A stretch of 64,000 nucleotides of DNA, from assembly GCA_964493325.1 (NCBI GenBank), contig CAZBMD010000004.1:1-64000 (forward strand). The letters run 5' to 3'. Both the position numbers and the translations under genes were made by a program. Positions 8,379 to 17,361 of the stretch are shown in pieces. How positions within the stretch are numbered: the first letter of the stretch is position 1; each line of letters starts with the position of its first letter. The stretch is from CAZBMD01 sp964493325 (GTDB taxonomy: Bacteria > Babelota > Babeliae > Babelales > RVW-14). The notes under the pieces were generated by a model. It was not told the DNA's origin. It searched no databases and was given only the letters and a program-made list of their open reading frames with translations.

Positions 8379-9313
8379 TCTTGATCCAAAACTAGGTAAT
8401 CTAAACTGTTTAATGGGTGTTTTTCGTCGCACATTTTTGCCAATTGTTTATTCGACACATGCGTGTAAATCTCGGTTGTTGCAATTGTTTTGTGTCCAAG
8501 GAGTTCTTGAATAATGCGCAAGTCAACGCCTTGATTGAGCAGGTGTGTTGCAAACGAATGACGAATTTTGTGCGGAGAAATTTTACGATCCACTTTTAAA
8601 AATTTTCTAAACATCTCTACGATACGCTGGACAGAGCGACTTGTCAAAGGACCCCCCCCATTATTGAGAAAAAGGTGGGTTTCGTCGTCGCTTTTTACAA
8701 GTTTAGGGCGTTCTTCCTGAAGATAGCGGTAAATACTTTCTTCTGCCTTGCTGCCAAAAAGGACCAATCGTTCCTTTTGACCTTTTCCCATTACTTTGAT
8801 GGATCTTTCTTCAAAACTGATCCTTTGCAGTAAGATGCTGACCAGCTCTGAGCAGCGGACGCCGGTGGCGTACAAAAGCTCAAATATTGCTTTGTCGCGG
8901 AGCGGAAGCTTTGTTGGCAGCGTATCATTGGGGATAGAATCAAGTAAATAAAAAACCTCATCAATGCTTAGAGTGATTGGTAGCTTTTTATCAAGACGTG
9001 GGGCTTTGATGTTTAGGGTAAGCTTGATGCCTTGCGTTTTAAGGAAGTGCTGGAACGAACGAAGGCAAGATAGTTTGCGAGCAAGCGAGCGTTTTGATAT
9101 TTTTTTGTAAAAAAGCGACAGAGCGTAACGTCGCATCATCCGATCGAATGAATGCGGGATTTTAGGCTCTTTGGCCTGAGCTTGCTGCCAAAATTCTTCA
9201 ACTTGGTGTAGGTCGCTTTGGTATGCCCGCAGCGTATGCCGCGATGAATTCTTTTCGATTTCCAAAAAGGCGATAAAATCCTTTATTTTATCTTTAAACA
9301 CCTCTAAATTCAT
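8375..9313 (-). CDS. xerD: Tyrosine recombinase XerD/XerC family
   Basis: About 312 residues, the usual size for Xer proteins. The N-terminal SAM-like DNA-binding domain (FIAFLEIEKNSSRHTLRAY) is followed by the catalytic domain. The catalytic residues are visible: Arg in ATGVRCSEL, Lys in GKGQKERLV, His/Arg in SPHKIRHSFATHLLNQG, His in LLGHKTIATT, and the nucleophilic Tyr in EIYTHV. Xer proteins resolve chromosome dimers at dif, and a dif-like site is present at 60.8 kb. Whether this is XerC or XerD cannot be decided here. The start has AAGGAGCTCC upstream. It is followed immediately by the methyltransferase gene (ATGA overlap). Confidence 0.9.
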   Translation of the reverse strand: MNLEVFKDKIKDFIAFLEIEKNSSRHTLRAYQSDLHQVEEFWQQAQAKEPKIPHSFDRMMRRYALSLFYKKISKRSLARKLSCLRSFQHFLKTQGIKLTLNIKAPRLDKKLPITLSIDEVFYLLDSIPNDTLPTKLPLRDKAIFELLYATGVRCSELVSILLQRISFEERSIKVMGKGQKERLVLFGSKAEESIYRYLQEERPKLVKSDDETHLFLNNGGGPLTSRSVQRIVEMFRKFLKVDRKISPHKIRHSFATHLLNQGVDLRIIQELLGHKTIATTEIYTHVSNKQLAKMCDEKHPLNSLDYLVLDQE

Positions 9314-9489
9314 CGTCAGGAGCTCCTTGGTACGGCATTGGTTGATGAGAAGTAAGTTTTTCCTGCACACGCGGTTCAGACTAAAGCGAATGGGGGATAG
9401 TATACTACTGCTGTAAACTTTGAAAAGCGGTTGTTGCGCCCATTTCGTGTAAGATCTGCGTATTGCTAACGAGGTTGACAGATTTGAAT

Positions 9490-10140
9490 ATGGATAGAGA
9501 AGAAATTATTACTCTTTTAAAAAAACATACGCAGGGCTACGCACCGCCACTTATCAACTCCATGATTGATGAGTTTGGTAAGAACCCTTTTATTATTTTA
9601 ATCGCCTGCTTACTCAGCTTGCGGGTTAAAGATTTGACCACCATTCATGTGTGTCGAGTACTGTTTGCTCGGGCAAAAACGCCGCAAGAAATTTTGGAAA
9701 TCCCCCTGCATGAGCTTGAAGAAATCATATTTAAAACTGGGTTTTATAGAAATAAAGCTCAAGTGCTACGTGAAGTTTCGCGCGATATCCTAGAGCGATT
9801 TGCGGGCGTTGTTCCCGGAACTTTTGAGGAGCTTATTTCAATCAAGGGCATTGGCAACAAAACGGCCAATCTGGTTCTGGGGATGGCGTTTGATGTGCCG
9901 CGTATTTGTGTTGATACCCATGTGCACAGGATCTCTAACCGCTTGGGTCTCATAAAAACCAAGACAGTGGAGCAGACTGAAGCAGCTCTTGAAAAAGAAC
10001 TACCCAAGAGAGATTGGATTATCTGGAATAAGCTTTTGGTCATGTGGGGGCAAAATATCTGTGTGCCCATTTCGCCCAAATGCAGCGGGTGCGCGATAAG
10101 CCATCTGTGCAAAAAGGTTGGCGTTACTAAGCATCGGTAA
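9490..10140 (+). CDS. nth: Endonuclease III-type DNA glycosylase/AP lyase
   Basis: A base-excision repair enzyme of about 216 residues. It shows the helix-hairpin-helix ISIKGIGNKTANLVL with the catalytic Lys, the catalytic Asp in ICVDTHVHRISNRLGL, and a 4Fe-4S cluster pattern CVPISPKCSGCAISHLC near the C-terminus. The usual SAQTTD segment reads SLRVKDLTT, a variant also known in some divergent members. The ATG at 9490 (MDREEIITLLKK) fits family starts; an in-frame TTG at 9463 would add nine residues. It converges with mutS, with only six bases between the two stop codons. Confidence 0.92.
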   Translation: MDREEIITLLKKHTQGYAPPLINSMIDEFGKNPFIILIACLLSLRVKDLTTIHVCRVLFARAKTPQEILEIPLHELEEIIFKTGFYRNKAQVLREVSRDILERFAGVVPGTFEELISIKGIGNKTANLVLGMAFDVPRICVDTHVHRISNRLGLIKTKTVEQTEAALEKELPKRDWIIWNKLLVMWGQNICVPISPKCSGCAISHLCKKVGVTKHR

Positions 10141-10146
10141 TAAAAG

Positions 10147-12765
10147 TTATTTTTCAATCAACTGATTTTTTAGCGACCACAAAAGATCAAAGGCTTGGCG
10201 TGGACTCAGATTGTCAAAATCGGTATTTTTAATCAGATCGGTAACAGCTTTATGAGACGTTCTTTGCGAGTCAATGATCATTGCTTGTTCTTGTTCTGCG
10301 TTCTGTGCGTTGTTCATTAACAGACGCTGGTTACTAGCTGTTGGCGTGTGGTTGCTGTGCAAGTCTTGTAAAATAACCTGTGCTCGCTTGACGATGGTGT
10401 ACGGCAACTGAGCAAGTTTTGCAACCTCAAGCCCAAAACTACCAGGGGCAATTCCCGGAACAATTTTATGTAAAAAGAGCAGGCGATCCGTTGTTTGGTG
10501 GCAGGCCATGTGATAATTGCTAATACCAGGGTGCAGCTTTGCAAGGTCGGTTAATTCTTGATAATGTGTAGCAAACAGGCACTTTGCCTTGATGCTAGTA
10601 AAAATATATTCAATAATAGCTTGCGCAAGGGCGATGCCGTCAAAGGTGCTGGTGCCACGCCCAACCTCATCAAGAATAACAAGGCTGTGTGTCGTTGCTT
10701 GTGTGCAGATGGCCGCTGTTTCTTCCATTTCTACCAAGAAGGTACTTTTGCCTTCTGCAACATTATCTCCCGATCCAATGCGTGTAAAAACACGATCCAA
10801 AATTGGCAGAGATGCTTCGTCTGCCGGAACAAAGCTGCCACATTGCGCCATGATGCACATCAGCGCAACCTGGCGTAAGTAGGTTGATTTGCCGCCCATG
10901 TTGGGGCCGGTAATGATCCAGAGCGAATTTGAGTTTGTTAGGTCGGTGCTGTTGGGGATGAATTGATGACCAAGCTTTTCTTCGACAACTGGGTGTCTGC
11001 CCTGTCTGATGATAATATCGTTCTGGTCGTTTAGATGAGGGCGGGTGTAGCGGTTGTTGTGCGCAACTAGGGCAAAGCCAAGCAGGCCATCAAGGTAGGC
11101 AAGGCTTTGAGCAAGGAGTCTGAGTTGTGGTAGATAGGCTTCTACCTCTCTTTTGATTTGCTCAAAAATTTCTTGTTCAATCCGTTCGATATCATGAGTA
11201 GCCTTAAAAATATCAGCTTCAAGCGCTTTGAGTTCTTGGGTGACAAACCGCTTACGGTTGACCATAGTTTGTTGATGAATAAAATCAGTAGGTACTTTTT
11301 CCAAGTTTGGATTAGTAACCTCGATGTAGTACCCAGACTGGTTGGTGTAGCCAATTTTAAGGCTTGCAATGCCGGTGCGGGCAATTTCTTGCTGCTCCAA
11401 TTTTAACATTTCTTCTTGCCCGTTGTAGATTAAGCAGCGGAGTCTATCAAGTTCTTGATGAAAGCCCTTTTTTATAATGATTTTGTCTTCTGAGTTATCA
11501 TTTAGACTGCATTCCAAAAGTTCAATAAGCTGACCAAAATCGCTTAGCTTGCTTGTCAGTGAATCGATGAGCTGAGTTGTTTGTAAGTTGAGCACCAGAG
11601 TCTTGATTGTTGGCACCAGCGCGAGTGAGTTTTTGAGCGCAAGATAATCATGCAAGACAGCCCGATTGAGCCCGATGCGGCCGATGATGCGCTCAATATC
11701 AGCAACCTGGCAGAGAGCTTCTGCACATGATTGCATGATGCTTGGCTGTGCGCACAGCATGCCAACAACTTCTTGCCGTTGCAAAATGGTAGTTTTTTGT
11801 ATGAGGGGCCGTGAGATCCATTTTTTTATAGCGCGTGAGCCCATTGCCGTTTTTGCCTGATCAAGTACCGCAAAAAGCGTATTTTTGCGCCCACCGTCTT
11901 GACTGTTTTTGACAATTTCTAGGTTGCGCTGCGTAGCTGCATCCAGGATAAGATAATCTTCGGGCGCATAAAATTGTATTGATTTGAATTGATCAAGCGA
12001 CTTTTCCTGATTTTTTTTAAGGTAGTGATACAGCAGACCAAGCGTTTTTTCAAAAACAGGTTGTGTTTGAATTTTTTGCACCAGCTGGTTATTAAATTGA
12101 TTTTCAATCCACACGGAAGATGGCAATGGTGATGAGTCATCAATGAGATCTGGTGTTTGAATTAAGCTGGTGCAGTACCCCATTTTTTTAAAATACTGCT
12201 CGAAGGGGCTCATTTTTTTAAGTTGCGGTAGAACGATCTCATCAGGAAAAAATCTAATAAGTTCAGACTCCATCATGCGATAATTTTCGGCAGGCAGGCT
12301 TGTTGCAAAAATCTGTGCGGTCAAAAGCTCGGCAAAAACAACACCCCATTGTTGTTCGTATGGATAAAACGTGAGAAGGTATGAAGCTGATTTATCATCA
12401 AGTAGCGTTGCTTCTGTCAGCGTTGCCGGTGTGAAAACACGGGTAACGGCCCGCTGCACCATGGTGCCAGGCTGAGGTTTGGTAATTTGGTCGCACAGGG
12501 CAACTTTAAAACCACCTTTGATAAGCTTGGTAACGTAGTGATCAAGTGCGTGAACAGGGACGCCGCATAGTGGAACATCTTCACCCTTATTCTTGCCGCG
12601 CTTGGTCAGCGTGATGGCAAGGAATGATGAGGCAATTTTGGCATCATCAAAGAAAAGTTCATAAAAATCTCCGACTTGAAAAAAAAGCAGGGTGTCTTGA
12701 AATTTCTGCTTGATGTCGAAGTACTGCTGCATTAAAGGGGTATTTTTTTCTGTATTTGTGTTCAT
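10147..12765 (-). CDS. mutS: DNA mismatch repair protein MutS
   Basis: About 872 residues, standard for bacterial MutS1. The mismatch-recognition motif FFQVGDFYELFF (Phe-x-Glu) lies near the N-terminus. The ATPase domain has Walker A (ITGPNMGGKSTYLRQ), Walker B (LVILDEVGRGTSTFDG) and the switch His in LFATHYQELTDLA. It recognises mismatches after replication. A longer reading (to 12,888) adds 41 residues unlike any MutS, so the ATG before NTNTEKNTPLMQQYFDIK is preferred although its ribosome site is weak. No mutL is present in the window. Confidence 0.96.
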   Translation of the reverse strand: MNTNTEKNTPLMQQYFDIKQKFQDTLLFFQVGDFYELFFDDAKIASSFLAITLTKRGKNKGEDVPLCGVPVHALDHYVTKLIKGGFKVALCDQITKPQPGTMVQRAVTRVFTPATLTEATLLDDKSASYLLTFYPYEQQWGVVFAELLTAQIFATSLPAENYRMMESELIRFFPDEIVLPQLKKMSPFEQYFKKMGYCTSLIQTPDLIDDSSPLPSSVWIENQFNNQLVQKIQTQPVFEKTLGLLYHYLKKNQEKSLDQFKSIQFYAPEDYLILDAATQRNLEIVKNSQDGGRKNTLFAVLDQAKTAMGSRAIKKWISRPLIQKTTILQRQEVVGMLCAQPSIMQSCAEALCQVADIERIIGRIGLNRAVLHDYLALKNSLALVPTIKTLVLNLQTTQLIDSLTSKLSDFGQLIELLECSLNDNSEDKIIIKKGFHQELDRLRCLIYNGQEEMLKLEQQEIARTGIASLKIGYTNQSGYYIEVTNPNLEKVPTDFIHQQTMVNRKRFVTQELKALEADIFKATHDIERIEQEIFEQIKREVEAYLPQLRLLAQSLAYLDGLLGFALVAHNNRYTRPHLNDQNDIIIRQGRHPVVEEKLGHQFIPNSTDLTNSNSLWIITGPNMGGKSTYLRQVALMCIMAQCGSFVPADEASLPILDRVFTRIGSGDNVAEGKSTFLVEMEETAAICTQATTHSLVILDEVGRGTSTFDGIALAQAIIEYIFTSIKAKCLFATHYQELTDLAKLHPGISNYHMACHQTTDRLLFLHKIVPGIAPGSFGLEVAKLAQLPYTIVKRAQVILQDLHSNHTPTASNQRLLMNNAQNAEQEQAMIIDSQRTSHKAVTDLIKNTDFDNLSPRQAFDLLWSLKNQLIEK

Positions 12766-12949
12766 ATGTTTGCAATGCGTGTGAATAATGAGGCATGATT
12801 TTTTATGTGACGGGGCTGTGCTTGGCAAAATACCATGAAAAAATAAGTAGGTCATTTTTTTGACATATTTTTTCCAGATACTTATCATGTTGAGACTTAA
12901 AAAAAAGCATGTAATTAATATGCTATCATGTCAAACAGAGAGGATTTTG

Positions 12950-13519
12950 ATGAATTATTTTAAAAAGCAATTGATTATTGCCTGTGTGAGCATTGCTGTA
13001 GGTAGTATAGTGTCGGCAATGCCAGTGCATTGGGCGATTTTAGGTTTGAAACCTGTTCATGATTTTGATGAACTCCCGTCGAAAAAGATGAAAAAGATAA
13101 TCAAAGACGTAAAAGATGCATGTAAGTTGCAATTAGATATTGTATCAAAAGCGTCAGACAAAATGCTTGAAAAAATGGATCAAGAAAGTAGGGTTGAAAA
13201 GTCGTTTAAACGTTCAGCTTTGCAGCTGAGTTCATCAGCTCCTGCATTAAGAGGGTTTTCTCCTTTGATTAGCCCTCGTAGAAGTAGTTCTGGAAAAAAT
13301 GGTGATGAGCTGAGAAAAGATTTAAGTGAAAGAATAATTAAGGCCACTAAATTTATTTTAAAAATGTTGAGTGTTGATGAAGTAGATACTGTTAAATTTA
13401 TTGAAGAAGTTGATTCAGTAGTTTTGGTTCAAGAATTAACTCAGTCAGATAGTTTTAAAAACAACTCTAATGTGTATGATGGCGATGATTCAGATGATGA
13501 GTTTGGGTTTTTTTTATAA
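12950..13519 (+). CDS. Hypothetical secreted protein
   Basis: A 189-residue protein with signal peptide MNYFKKQLIIACVSIAVGSI (likely cleavage after VSA). The mature part is Lys-rich helical (SKKMKKIIKDVKDACK), with a Ser-rich central linker (LQLSSSAPALRG ... SPRRSSSG) and a very acidic C-terminus (DGDDSDDEFGFFL). No family is recognised. The start is set by GAGAGGA upstream of the ATG; in-frame ATGs further upstream run into the divergent mutS promoter region. The acidic C-terminal tail ending in FFL is unusual. Confidence 0.7.
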   Translation: MNYFKKQLIIACVSIAVGSIVSAMPVHWAILGLKPVHDFDELPSKKMKKIIKDVKDACKLQLDIVSKASDKMLEKMDQESRVEKSFKRSALQLSSSAPALRGFSPLISPRRSSSGKNGDELRKDLSERIIKATKFILKMLSVDEVDTVKFIEEVDSVVLVQELTQSDSFKNNSNVYDGDDSDDEFGFFL

Positions 13520-13596
13520 CAAGCGATTTCGTAACTATGCAAGACATTTTTGAGGCTTGGTTAGCTATGATTTGTAAGTTAAAAATACGGTTAGAA

Positions 13597-13681
13597 GATG
13601 TCATCCCGGCCATTAAGCAGGGATCCACCTCAAGATCGATCAGCTAGAAGATGGATATCGGATCAAGTCCGGTATGACATC
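13597..13681. repeat. REP-like palindromic element, 85 bp
   Basis: The ends are 13-bp inverted repeats, GATGTCATCCCGG and CCGGTATGACATC, with one mismatch. Inside are CAGGGATCCACC and ATCGGATCAAGTCCGG. The wording (GTCATCCCGG, GGATCAAGTCCGG) is like the dispersed palindromic repeats common in Rickettsia-type and other alphaproteobacterial genomes. It sits alone in the 230-bp gap before cmk and is more GC-rich than its surroundings. Confidence 0.6.
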
Positions 13682-13749
13682 TGTAGGTAGCATTTTTCTC
13701 GAAATACCAAACAGCATAACGAATGCAAAGCTTGAAAAGAGATTTCTAG

Positions 13750-14433
13750 ATGATAATTACAATTGATGGACCTGTAGCAAGCGGCAAGAGTTCTGTTGCA
13801 AGAGCTCTTGCTCAGCGATTTAATATATTTTATTTGTATACTGGATTGCTGTACCGCGCTGTGGCATTTATTTTGCAGCGATACGAAAATCGGATAATTA
13901 ATTCAGACCTTCCATTTGCCGCCTCTGAACAAGATTTATATTTTGTTCGTGAAATTGTGTATTCATACAACCAGGGCGCGGCATCGGTAACTTTTCGAGG
14001 CGATGATATCACTGCATTGCTCAGTGATGCTTCACTGGACCAAATAGCTTCACTTGTCAGTGCAGATCCTGTTGTACGTAACGCGCTTCTTGACTTTCAG
14101 CGAGCAGTCGCTCGGCAACATGATGTTATTGCTGATGGCCGTGATTGTGGCAGCGTTATTTTTCCTCAGGCTGACTTAAAAATCTTTTTGACAGCTTCAG
14201 TTGATGTTCGGGCGCGGCGCGTGATGGCTGATGCAGCGCGTAAGGCAACAAAACTTAATTTTCAAGCTGTACAAGAAGAAATTATACAGCGCGACAAACG
14301 TGACATGGAAAGAACTATCGCACCCCTAATGGTTCCAGATGGTGCTGTGATAGTTGATAATTCGGACATGACGCTTAACCAGACTATTGAAGCCATTGCC
14401 GAAAAAATTGAATCAACAGAAAAAACAAGCTGA
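13750..14433 (+). CDS. cmk: (d)CMP kinase
   Basis: Phosphorylates CMP and dCMP in pyrimidine nucleotide synthesis. The P-loop is IDGPVASGKSSVARALA at the extreme N-terminus, followed by the CMP-binding segment YLYTGLLYRAVAF (usually YLDTGAMYRA). The later motifs are VIADGRDCGSVIFPQADLKIFLTA and RDKRDMERTIAPL. The 227-residue length is typical. It stands alone, with the REP-like element upstream and a bidirectional terminator that overlaps its stop codon. Confidence 0.95.
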   Translation: MIITIDGPVASGKSSVARALAQRFNIFYLYTGLLYRAVAFILQRYENRIINSDLPFAASEQDLYFVREIVYSYNQGAASVTFRGDDITALLSDASLDQIASLVSADPVVRNALLDFQRAVARQHDVIADGRDCGSVIFPQADLKIFLTASVDVRARRVMADAARKATKLNFQAVQEEIIQRDKRDMERTIAPLMVPDGAVIVDNSDMTLNQTIEAIAEKIESTEKTS

Positions 14434-14460
14434 CGTTAAAATCAGCTTGTTTTTTCTGTT
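14415..14460. terminator. Bidirectional terminator between cmk and phoH
   Basis: AACAGAAAAAACAAGCTGA and TCAGCTTGTTTTTTCTGTT form a long stem around an 8-base loop, with T runs on the outgoing side in both directions. The cmk stop codon lies inside the stem. Confidence 0.85.
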
Positions 14461-14480
14461 GGTAGTGGTTGATAGATGTT

Positions 14481-16172
14481 CTACAAAATATCAGCAGCCA
14501 GTTTTGCAAGTTCAGAGCGTTCACTCGTTTCAAGAAATACGGTTCCAAAAATTGATTGTCCTTTAAACTTCTCGGTGGTAACGGTTAGGCCGTTACTGGT
14601 GAAATCTAGGTACGGAGAATCTATTTGATAGGGGTCTCCGGCAAGAATAACTTTGGTTCCCTCTCCTGCTCGACTGACAATCGTCTTCACTTCGTGCGGT
14701 GTTAGATTTTGAACTTCATCGATAAAAACAAATTGATAGGGAATTGAGCGTCCTCGCATGTAGGTGATTGCTTCAAGACTCAAAATACCTTTTTGTTGCA
14801 AACGTTCAACGGTGTGCGACTCTTGCGCCGAATGTTCTCGACGAGGGGCCTTTTTCTCGCCCTCTTTGCCATGATCCTTGCGACTTTTTCTGCCGCCCAT
14901 AAAGTGTTCTTCGCTGCCGCGCATCATCTGGCTAAAAATAAATTCAAGGTTATCGTGAATCGGTTGCATCCAGTAGTGAAGTTTTTCTTGCACGTCGCCC
15001 GGTAAATAGCCAATGTCGGCACCAAGTGCAATGACGGGCCGTGTGACCAAAAATTTGCGATATATTCGTTCATAGGCAACTTTATAAAGACCAGCAAGCA
15101 GCGTCAGAAATGTTTTACCTGTTCCAGCTGGACCAACAAGTGTGAGTAATTGAATACGATCATCCATTAAAAGATCAAGAGCCATCAGTTGCTGTAAATT
15201 TTTTGCGGTAAAACTGCTCATGAGGGTAATTGGCATAACTTCTTTAAAAATTGCCCCACCAAGGTAGCGGAAGAGGCGATAATTTTGAGCATTGTTCTCG
15301 CTTTCAGCAACAATAAACTCGTTGGGTTTAAGCTCAATATTTGAAAGAGCAGAGCCAATTTTTTTAGTCGTCATATTTTTTACGTCAATTGCTGGCATAG
15401 CAATGCTTGTCCAGCCCTTGTAAAACTCTGTAAAGCTTATTTTACCTTTGGTATAGTCTTCGGCTTCAAGGCCAAGAACGTCGGCTTTGACTCGAGCGTT
15501 AATGTCTTTGGTAACGAGTGTTACTTTATAGTTTTCTTTTTTTAAATTTTGTACTGTTTGCAGGATGTAGTTATCTTTGATGCTTTGCGGATTATCGGTA
15601 AGTATGTCATCTAACTGAGGGGTGGATAGAACTTTCAGAACAGCGCCACCTGTATTGTGATTGAGGTCAACACCTGTACCAAGACTGCCGCGTTCACGTA
15701 GTTCATCAAGATTTCTGATTACCTCGCGTGCATTGCGTCCCTTTTCACCGCTTTCTTTTTTAAACGTATCCAATTCTTCCAGCACGATAAATGGGATCCC
15801 AACCATAACGCTCCTGAATGAAAAAATAGCATTGGGATCGTGTAGTAAAACGTTGGTATCAAGAACAAACATGCGATCGCGGCGTAAAGTCTGAGTGGGT
15901 GGATTTTGTTGTGTTTGGTTTAGGTTTGGTGTTGGTTGCTCTTGTTTGTTAGCTATGAATTGCTCCTGCTCTTGAGGTAGCGTTTTATCTTGTTTATTAG
16001 GTTGTGATTTTTCTTGATTTTGAGGCATTTGAGGAAGCTCTTGTTGTTCAGGTAGGTCTTGATTGTTTGTCTGAGCTTGCTCTTGCGTTTGAAGGGTAGG
16101 TTGTTCTTGTTTATTGGGTATTGGTTGCTCTTGAGGAAGCACCAAAACTTCATCTTTGTGGTTGTTTTTCAT
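14481..16172 (-). CDS. PhoH-family ATPase with PIN domain (PhoH2-like)
   Basis: About 563 residues in three parts. Residues 1-100 are a low-complexity Gln/Pro/Asn region built on repeats such as QEQPTLQTQEQ. A PIN nuclease domain follows: FVLDTNVLLHDPNAIFSF, VMVGIPFIVLEELDTFKKE with GRNAREVIRNLDELR. The C-terminal PhoH ATPase has Walker A LVGPAGTGKTFLTLLAG and Walker B FVFIDEVQNLTPHEVK. PIN-PhoH proteins are RNA-unwinding and cleaving enzymes in the systems studied. A charged insert (GGRKSRKDHGKEGEKK) interrupts the ATPase domain. The start is supported by AAAAAAGGATG. Confidence 0.88.
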   Translation of the reverse strand: MKNNHKDEVLVLPQEQPIPNKQEQPTLQTQEQAQTNNQDLPEQQELPQMPQNQEKSQPNKQDKTLPQEQEQFIANKQEQPTPNLNQTQQNPPTQTLRRDRMFVLDTNVLLHDPNAIFSFRSVMVGIPFIVLEELDTFKKESGEKGRNAREVIRNLDELRERGSLGTGVDLNHNTGGAVLKVLSTPQLDDILTDNPQSIKDNYILQTVQNLKKENYKVTLVTKDINARVKADVLGLEAEDYTKGKISFTEFYKGWTSIAMPAIDVKNMTTKKIGSALSNIELKPNEFIVAESENNAQNYRLFRYLGGAIFKEVMPITLMSSFTAKNLQQLMALDLLMDDRIQLLTLVGPAGTGKTFLTLLAGLYKVAYERIYRKFLVTRPVIALGADIGYLPGDVQEKLHYWMQPIHDNLEFIFSQMMRGSEEHFMGGRKSRKDHGKEGEKKAPRREHSAQESHTVERLQQKGILSLEAITYMRGRSIPYQFVFIDEVQNLTPHEVKTIVSRAGEGTKVILAGDPYQIDSPYLDFTSNGLTVTTEKFKGQSIFGTVFLETSERSELAKLAADIL

Positions 16173-16302
16173 CAAACATCCTTTTTTATGACAGGTTATG
16201 GTTATTAATTGCAAAGCATAACAGGGTGTCAAAGGATGCTGCAATGATTGATTGAATTTAAAAGGTGACCCCAGAAGAATGCTTATCTGGTTCGTGCTTG
16301 TT

Positions 16303-17283
16303 TTAAGGGGGAGTCCCCAAAAAATAAGATAGAGCTGCTTTCCCAGCGAATTTTGCTATTGCTGGTACGTATGTTGTGAGTGCATTATTATTTTGTTGGG
16401 TATCTATATTCAGCTGAGCGATAAAAGCTTGAGCGCTTGCTGTATTTTCGAGCTCTTGTATTTTATTTTGAAGTATTTTTTCCCTTATAGTTTCAAATTC
16501 TTTTTGAGTAGCTTGTTTTGAACAAATCTCTTTTAATTTTGCATCAACAGGTTGGTAGGTAATGGTGTTAGGGTCTAAGTTGATAAATGAGCCCCATGTG
16601 ATTAACTTGATCCAAAGTGGAGATGGTAATACCAGTGATTTGCGGTCATAATAGCCCAACGGTGGGGCGCAGTTCACAAAAGGCGATTCTATTTGTTGGT
16701 AGCGCGAGCAATTGCTGTTATTAAAAGTTTGAAATAGATCATCATCGCTATCTGCTTTTGGTGAATAATCTGAAAACTGAGCAAACCAATCTTTGGTATT
16801 TTGTAGAGCTTGGTGAAATTCCTCAAGGCGGTTTCCCCGAATAGTTTTTGAAAACCAGCTGTTAATTTTCTTTTTAAAATTAATAAGAATAGATGGATCA
16901 ATTGAGTGACCCAAGGTTTCTTCCCAGCATGCTATATCTTGTTCTAGGCGAATAATAAACTTCATAATTCGTTCAAGCGTTGTTGTTAGGCTTTCTCCTA
17001 CAATTTCTAGTTGCCCGGCGCCTGTACGATAATAGCTATCACGAACGAGCATGTACAGGATTGGGCCATGGCCTTTGTTTGCGGCTTGATCCATCCATTC
17101 AACACATGCTTGGCTTCCGCTGTATTGGTAGAGAATGTTACGAAGTTGAGCAAAATCATATTTTTTAAGATGGTTATCGCATTTTTTTTCGACTACATGT
17201 GAAAATTCACTCATTCCATGAGCCTTAGGGAGGTAAAGGCTTAGTGTAGTTAAACAAAGCATTATTACCCTTGCGAGTTTCAT
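16303..17283 (-). CDS. Hypothetical secreted protein
   Basis: A 326-residue protein with a clear signal peptide (MKLARVIMLCLTTLSLYLP, cleavage after AHG). The mature part is mostly helical with several Cys residues and a distinct central segment (YYDRKSLVLPSPLWIKLITW). I recognise no family. The C-terminus is mildly hydrophobic (AIAKFAGKAALSYFLGTPP), which may associate with a membrane. It lies between phoH and the heavy-metal-type ATPase gene on the same strand, with gaps of about 130 and 80 bp. Confidence 0.65.
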   Translation of the reverse strand: MKLARVIMLCLTTLSLYLPKAHGMSEFSHVVEKKCDNHLKKYDFAQLRNILYQYSGSQACVEWMDQAANKGHGPILYMLVRDSYYRTGAGQLEIVGESLTTTLERIMKFIIRLEQDIACWEETLGHSIDPSILINFKKKINSWFSKTIRGNRLEEFHQALQNTKDWFAQFSDYSPKADSDDDLFQTFNNSNCSRYQQIESPFVNCAPPLGYYDRKSLVLPSPLWIKLITWGSFINLDPNTITYQPVDAKLKEICSKQATQKEFETIREKILQNKIQELENTASAQAFIAQLNIDTQQNNNALTTYVPAIAKFAGKAALSYFLGTPP

Positions 17284-17361
17284 GGCATCCTTTGGTTTAT
17301 GAATTCTTTAATTTGATAGCATGATTTCTTTTCTATTATCGCAAAAATGCCTCAAAAGAGG

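Noticed and set aside
8375..9313. Prophage integrase
   Set aside because: The size, motifs and coupling to a housekeeping methyltransferase fit a Xer recombinase. No phage genes are nearby.
10147..12888. Longer MutS with 41 extra N-terminal residues
   Set aside because: The extra residues resemble no MutS and run into the divergent gene's promoter region.
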